From positions 5,837,559 through 5,901,558 of the forward strand of contig NZ_CP089746.1 in NCBI RefSeq assembly GCF_029541745.1: a DNA stretch of 64,000 bases, written 5' to 3'. How positions within the stretch are numbered: the first letter of the stretch is position 1; each line of letters begins with the position of its first letter. This DNA comes from Streptomyces sp. LX-29. Its GTDB lineage: Bacteria; Actinomycetota; Actinomycetes; Streptomycetales; Streptomycetaceae. The translations under genes were made by a program, and so were the position numbers. Shown here one piece after another: positions 60,861-64,000 of this stretch. Under the pieces are notes generated by a model. The model made no database searches. It saw only the letters and a list, made by a program, of their open reading frames with translations, and was not told where the DNA came from.

Positions 60861-61054
60861 GGTGTGCTCACCCGCCTGCGGAGTTCGGCATGCGTAGCGT
60901 TCGTTGATCGCCTCGGATGACCTCCGGGCGCTGCCTTTCACCGTACTCCGTGAGCGCACGCCGGTGTCGTTCTCGGTGAGCAGACACCACCGGGACCGCA
61001 GGCCGCTGGGGCCTGCTGGTGATCCCGCCGGATGCCGGTGGCGGCTGCCGCCGC

Positions 61055-61060
61055 CCGACT
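61055..61060. repeat. Left target-site duplication of the IS21 element
   Basis: CCGACT, matching the bases that follow the element at 63283-63288. An exact duplication suggests a recent insertion. Confidence 0.8.
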
Positions 61061-61133
61061 TGTCGGCGACGCGTGAATCGTGACCCACATCCGACGGGTG
61101 AAAAGTGACCCCCCACTGCTCAGTTGATGTTGG

Positions 61134-61940
61134 TCATTCCCCGCTGTTGGCCGCGGGAACCCGTCCGAGGTCTCGGCCGCGCATGCGGTAGCTGTCGCCC
61201 TTCAGCGAGATCACTTCAGCGTGGTGGACGAGGCGGTCGATCATCGCGGCGGCGACGGTGTCGTCACCGAAGACCTCGCCCCAGCGTCCGAAGGGCTTGT
61301 TGCTGGTCACGATCACCGAGGCGCGTTCGTAGCGGCCCGAGATGAACTGGAAGAACAAGTTCGCTGCCTCGGGTTCGAAGGGGATGTAGCCCACTTCGTC
61401 GACCACGATCAGCGGGATCCGGCCCAGGCGGGTCAGCTCGTCGCTGAGCCGGCCTGCTTGGTGGGCTTCGGCGAGGCGGGTGACCCACTGGGCGGCGGTG
61501 GCGAAGGCGACCCGGTGGCCGGCCTGGCAGGCCCGGATGCCGAGGCCGGTGGCGAGGTGGGTCTTGCCGGTGCCAGGCGGCCCCAGGAAGATCACGTTCT
61601 CCTTCCCGACGACAAAGTCCAGCGTCCCCAGATGGGCGATGACCTCGCGTTTCACCGACCGCTGATGGTCGAAGTCGAAGTCCTCCAGCGACTTGCGAGA
61701 GGGGAAACGGGCCGCGCGGATGCGTCCCTCGGCGCCGTGGGAGTCGCGGGCGGCGACCTCCCGCTGCAGGCATGCGGCCAGATACTCCTCGTGGCTCCAG
61801 CTCTCGTCGCGGGCCCGTTCGGCGAGCCGTGCTGCCGCATCCCGCAGGGCCGGGGCTTTCAACGCCTTGGTCAGATAAATCAGTTCGGAGCCGACGTCGC
61901 GGCTGGTCCGGGCCTGGTTCGTGCCGTTCTTCGTGCTCAT
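61134..61940 (-). CDS. istB: IS21-family helper ATPase IstB
   Basis: A 268-residue AAA+ ATPase: Walker A GPPGTGKTHLATG, Walker B PLIVVDEVGYIPFEPEA, with sensor VIVTSNKPFGRWGEVFGD. It regulates target choice and activates IstA. The true start is the ATG at 61940, which shares its A with the istA stop (TGATG); the longer open frame upstream is an istA shadow. Confidence 0.95.
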   Translation of the reverse strand: MSTKNGTNQARTSRDVGSELIYLTKALKAPALRDAAARLAERARDESWSHEEYLAACLQREVAARDSHGAEGRIRAARFPSRKSLEDFDFDHQRSVKREVIAHLGTLDFVVGKENVIFLGPPGTGKTHLATGLGIRACQAGHRVAFATAAQWVTRLAEAHQAGRLSDELTRLGRIPLIVVDEVGYIPFEPEAANLFFQFISGRYERASVIVTSNKPFGRWGEVFGDDTVAAAMIDRLVHHAEVISLKGDSYRMRGRDLGRVPAANSGE

Positions 61941-63193
61941 CACGCTGCCCCTTCGCCCGTGCTCAGCCCGCCGTCGATGACACCGAAGATCCGGTCGTAG
62001 GTCTCCAGCGACCGTTCCTCGACCTCCGTCACGTCCACTGGCGCCGCCTTCGTGCTGGCAGCCTTCTTCCGTGCGGCTGCGGCAGCGGCCGCGTGGTCCG
62101 GGTCGGTGATGGTCTGGTGGCGAGCCCAGCTGCGGGCATGCCGGGCGACCTCGACGCCGTCGCAGGTCACCAGGACCTGGTCCAGGTCCGCGGTGACTTC
62201 GATGCGGCGGCCGACGGCCAGTGGATGCACCGAGTAGTCGCAGGTGTCCAGGCGGACGTAGTGGTCCCGGGGCAGCCGCAGCGATGCCTTCCACCAGCCC
62301 GGCGGGGCGACCGGCGGCAGGGCCAGCATCCGGGAGCGGTCCGCTTCCAGCCGGTCCGCCGGACGAGCCTGCAGGCTGCGGTGAATGCGCCGGTTGGCCT
62401 TGGTCAGCCAGTCGGCGAGCTGAATGTTGAAATCGGCCGGCGAGGTGAACACCCGCCCGGGCAGGAACGACGTCTCCAGATAGCCGTTGGCCCGTTCGAC
62501 CAGCCCCTTGGCCTCCGGATCCCGGGGCTTGCAGAGCAGGAACTTGATGCCCAGCAGCCCGGCGAACGCGGCAAACTCGTCGGTCAGTTGAGGTCCCCCG
62601 GACCGCCAGGAGCCCACAGCACCCTCGTTGTCCCAGACCAGCACCCGTGGGACGGCGCCCAGCTCGGTCAGCAGCCGCCAGTGCCCGGCGATCAAGTCGG
62701 CCGCCGACCTGGAGGGCAGCATCCGGGCGGTGATCCACCGCGAGTAGCCCGCGACCATGACCAGCACCGGCGGCCGCCCGACCTGCCCGAAGCCGAGCGG
62801 GATGTCGGCGGGCGGGAACCACAGGTCGCACTGGCCGATCTCGCCCGGCTCATAGACCGTCCGCGAGGCTGGATCCGCGGGCCGATAGGCCGGCCGCAGG
62901 TCTCGGACCCGGTCCTTGAGCACCGTCAGCCCGCGGTCCCAGCCGATCCGCTCGGCGATCACCGTCGCGGGCATCTCCGGCCACTGCTCGAGCAGTTCGC
63001 GGATCTGCGGCTCGACCGCGTCCACGATGGAGCCCTTCGGCGCCCGCTGGTACTTCGGCGGCGCGTCGTCCGCGATCGCCCTGCGGACGGTGTTCCTCGA
63101 GATCCCCAGCTTCCTTGCGATCGCCCGCACCGGCATCTGCTCGGCCCGGTGAAGCCGACGGATCTCCGCCCAGTCCTCCACGCTGATCACCAC
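61940..63193 (-). CDS. istA: IS21-family transposase IstA
   Basis: A 417-residue DDE transposase. N-terminal helix-turn-helix (MPVRAIARKLGISRNTVRRA), catalytic residues in QCDLWFPP, LVWDNEGAVG and DPEAKGLVERANGYLE. C-terminal Mu-like beta domain, Ala/Lys-rich end. Uninterrupted, so the element is probably active. Confidence 0.95.
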   Translation of the reverse strand: MVISVEDWAEIRRLHRAEQMPVRAIARKLGISRNTVRRAIADDAPPKYQRAPKGSIVDAVEPQIRELLEQWPEMPATVIAERIGWDRGLTVLKDRVRDLRPAYRPADPASRTVYEPGEIGQCDLWFPPADIPLGFGQVGRPPVLVMVAGYSRWITARMLPSRSAADLIAGHWRLLTELGAVPRVLVWDNEGAVGSWRSGGPQLTDEFAAFAGLLGIKFLLCKPRDPEAKGLVERANGYLETSFLPGRVFTSPADFNIQLADWLTKANRRIHRSLQARPADRLEADRSRMLALPPVAPPGWWKASLRLPRDHYVRLDTCDYSVHPLAVGRRIEVTADLDQVLVTCDGVEVARHARSWARHQTITDPDHAAAAAAARKKAASTKAAPVDVTEVEERSLETYDRIFGVIDGGLSTGEGAA

Positions 63194-63418
63194 TCCTCCC
63201 GGCCTGGCTCAACGAGCCAGACCCCTGGAGGGGGTCAACTTTCAAGCGTCGCTACTGGTCCACTTTTCAGCCGTCGCCGACACCGACTGATGTCCGCCGC
63301 AGCCACGCCCGGAGGGCTCCTCAGCGCCAGTGGTCTGATGGCGAGCGAGGACCTCATGCGCGATCCTGGCCGGAGGCGGTGGGCGCGGTGCCGCGCCCGC
63401 CCACCGGCACGTCTACCG

Positions 63419-63697
63419 ATGAACGAGGTCGCCGTGAAGCCACCGGAACCACCCCCCTCGGGCGGGCGGGCCGAGGTGCGTATCGTTGCCGCGTCTCCCG
63501 AGGCCGCCCGTCGGGTCGCAGAGGTACTCCGTCATTGCTTCGCTGCGACCGAACAGCGTAGCTACCCCGCCGGCAGCGACGGCGGAACCCGCCTCCACCT
63601 CACCGTGGACACCACGCGCACGGCAGAGCGGGCGCGGTCCTGGTTGGCAGCCAGTCGTTCCTCCGCGCAGGACCGTCCCCAGACGGACGAAGTCTGA
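63419..63697 (+). CDS. Small conserved streptomycete protein, function unknown
   Basis: A 92-residue soluble protein: AEVRIVAASPEAARRVAEVL, RHCFAATEQRSYPAGSDGGT, RLHLTVDTTRTAERARSWL. The alternating strand-helix pattern suggests a small alpha/beta fold. I recall similar small proteins in Streptomyces but no function. The frame is open upstream to an ATG at 63290 beside the IS end, but that part is low-complexity and I prefer 63419. There is no clear ribosome site. Confidence 0.6.
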   Translation: MNEVAVKPPEPPPSGGRAEVRIVAASPEAARRVAEVLRHCFAATEQRSYPAGSDGGTRLHLTVDTTRTAERARSWLAASRSSAQDRPQTDEV

Positions 63698-63859
63698 GAT
63701 AAGGACCCCCGTCGGTGCCCGCCACGAGTGAGTGGCATTGCGCATGTCTGCCAAGCCAGGGGGCGCATCGCGGTCGACTGGGCACGGGGAGATACCCGCA
63801 ATCCCTTGTCGGGCGGCTGGCTTGCGCGTCGCCCCTGTCGTAGACCATCGGCCCCCCGG

Positions 63860-64000
63860 TCACCGGACACGGTGTTTCCCTGCGCGCCGGCGGCCGAGGC
63901 GTATGCGGAGGAAGACGAGGTCGGCAACGAGCACCATCATGCCGATGATCAGCAGGTAGAACAGTCCCTCGGTCACCGCTCCGATGATGCCCAGCACGAT
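63860..64000 (-). CDS. Small hydrophobic membrane protein (5' end at or beyond the window edge)
   Basis: The minus-strand frame gives VLGIIGAVTEGLFYLLIIGM and then MVLVADLVFLRIRLGRRRAG and a basic tail, i.e. one or two membrane helices. A GTG at 63997 could be the start (45 residues), but an earlier start outside the window cannot be excluded. Function unknown. Confidence 0.55.
   Translation of the reverse strand: MVLGIIGAVTEGLFYLLIIGMMVLVADLVFLRIRLGRRRAGKHRVR

Larger units (their letters stand above)
61061..63282 (-). mobile_element. IS21-family insertion sequence, apparently complete
   Basis: 2222 bases with inverted ends TGTCGGCGACG (61061-61071 and the complement at 63272-63282), each followed inside by a second related repeat (GGGTGAAAAGTGACCCCC on the left, GCTTGAAAGTTGACCCCC inverted on the right), as expected for the multiple end repeats of IS21. 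CCGACT directly repeats at 61055-61060 and 63283-63288, a 6-bp target duplication. It contains istA and istB in the usual order with a one-base overlap, both intact. The element sits in the intergenic space between DUF5994 and the next gene. Confidence 0.93.

Noticed and set aside
63290..63418. N-terminal extension of the 92-aa protein up to the IS end
   Set aside because: Low-complexity Arg/Pro-rich residues without ribosome site; the conserved-looking part starts after 63419.

Overview
This window is chromosomal DNA of a Streptomyces or a close streptomycete. The evidence is very high G+C with strong third-position GC bias, GTG starts, many 4-base start/stop overlaps, secreted Tat and Sec hydrolases, a large LuxR (LAL-type) regulator, and a gene order (glnA2, nadE, glnE, malR-malEFG-aglA, pullulanase) that matches, as I recall it, the S. 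coelicolor glnA2-glnE-mal region. No database search was possible, so names rest on recognised motifs and family knowledge.

Layout. 0-6.4 kb: the end of a DHA2 efflux pump with its overlapping TetR regulator, a membrane-anchored endonuclease/exonuclease/phosphatase protein, a DHA1 transporter and nadE. 6.7-9.2 kb: a likely copper operon (His-rich membrane protein plus multicopper oxidase) behind a CsoR-like palindrome. 9.3-15.4 kb: glnA2, glnE and a PAP2 membrane phosphatase. 15.4-29.7 kb: a starch/maltodextrin locus in which two alpha-glucosidase/LacI modules lie in inverted orientation around malEFG, followed by a secreted alpha-amylase and a secreted pullulanase. MalR-type CTTGCA boxes precede aglA1, malE and the amylase gene. 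The two alpha-glucosidase genes share two stretches of 100% identical DNA inside otherwise diverged sequence, which points to gene conversion. 30-36 kb: a sigma-like membrane protein, a rhomboid-like protein and a GH89 alpha-N-acetylglucosaminidase. 36.2-42.1 kb: a NarL-type response regulator and its probable histidine kinase, separated by an agmatinase-family gene, then an MMPL exporter behind a perfect 22-bp palindrome. 42-49 kb: an SRPBCC protein, an orphan winged-helix protein, a trypsin-like protease and a giant LAL regulator with long low-complexity insertions. 49.3-56.3 kb: SPW-repeat, DJ-1/PfpI and SAV_915-like proteins, a second diaminopimelate decarboxylase-like enzyme, a DHA2 pump, an 8-bp minisatellite and a MarR regulator.

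The most unusual part is 56.4-60.2 kb. A promoter drives an AvrD-family gene (relative of the Pseudomonas syringolide enzyme), an unknown gene, a tiny gene and a NadR-like P-loop ATPase. The last three are chained by GTGA and ATGA overlaps, and a terminator ends the set. This may be an undescribed small-molecule (butenolide/acyl-sugar) operon. Downstream, after a YjbR-type gene, is a free-standing small RNA unit (promoter, GNRA hairpin, tRNA-like cloverleaf with encoded CCA, terminator). An apparently complete IS21-family element (61061-63282) with a 6-bp target duplication sits near the right edge.

A theme across the window is short tandem repeats, both between genes (8-, 16-, 27- and 30-bp units) and inside genes (GlnE linker, LAL regulator, LysA-like N-terminus, efflux pump tail).
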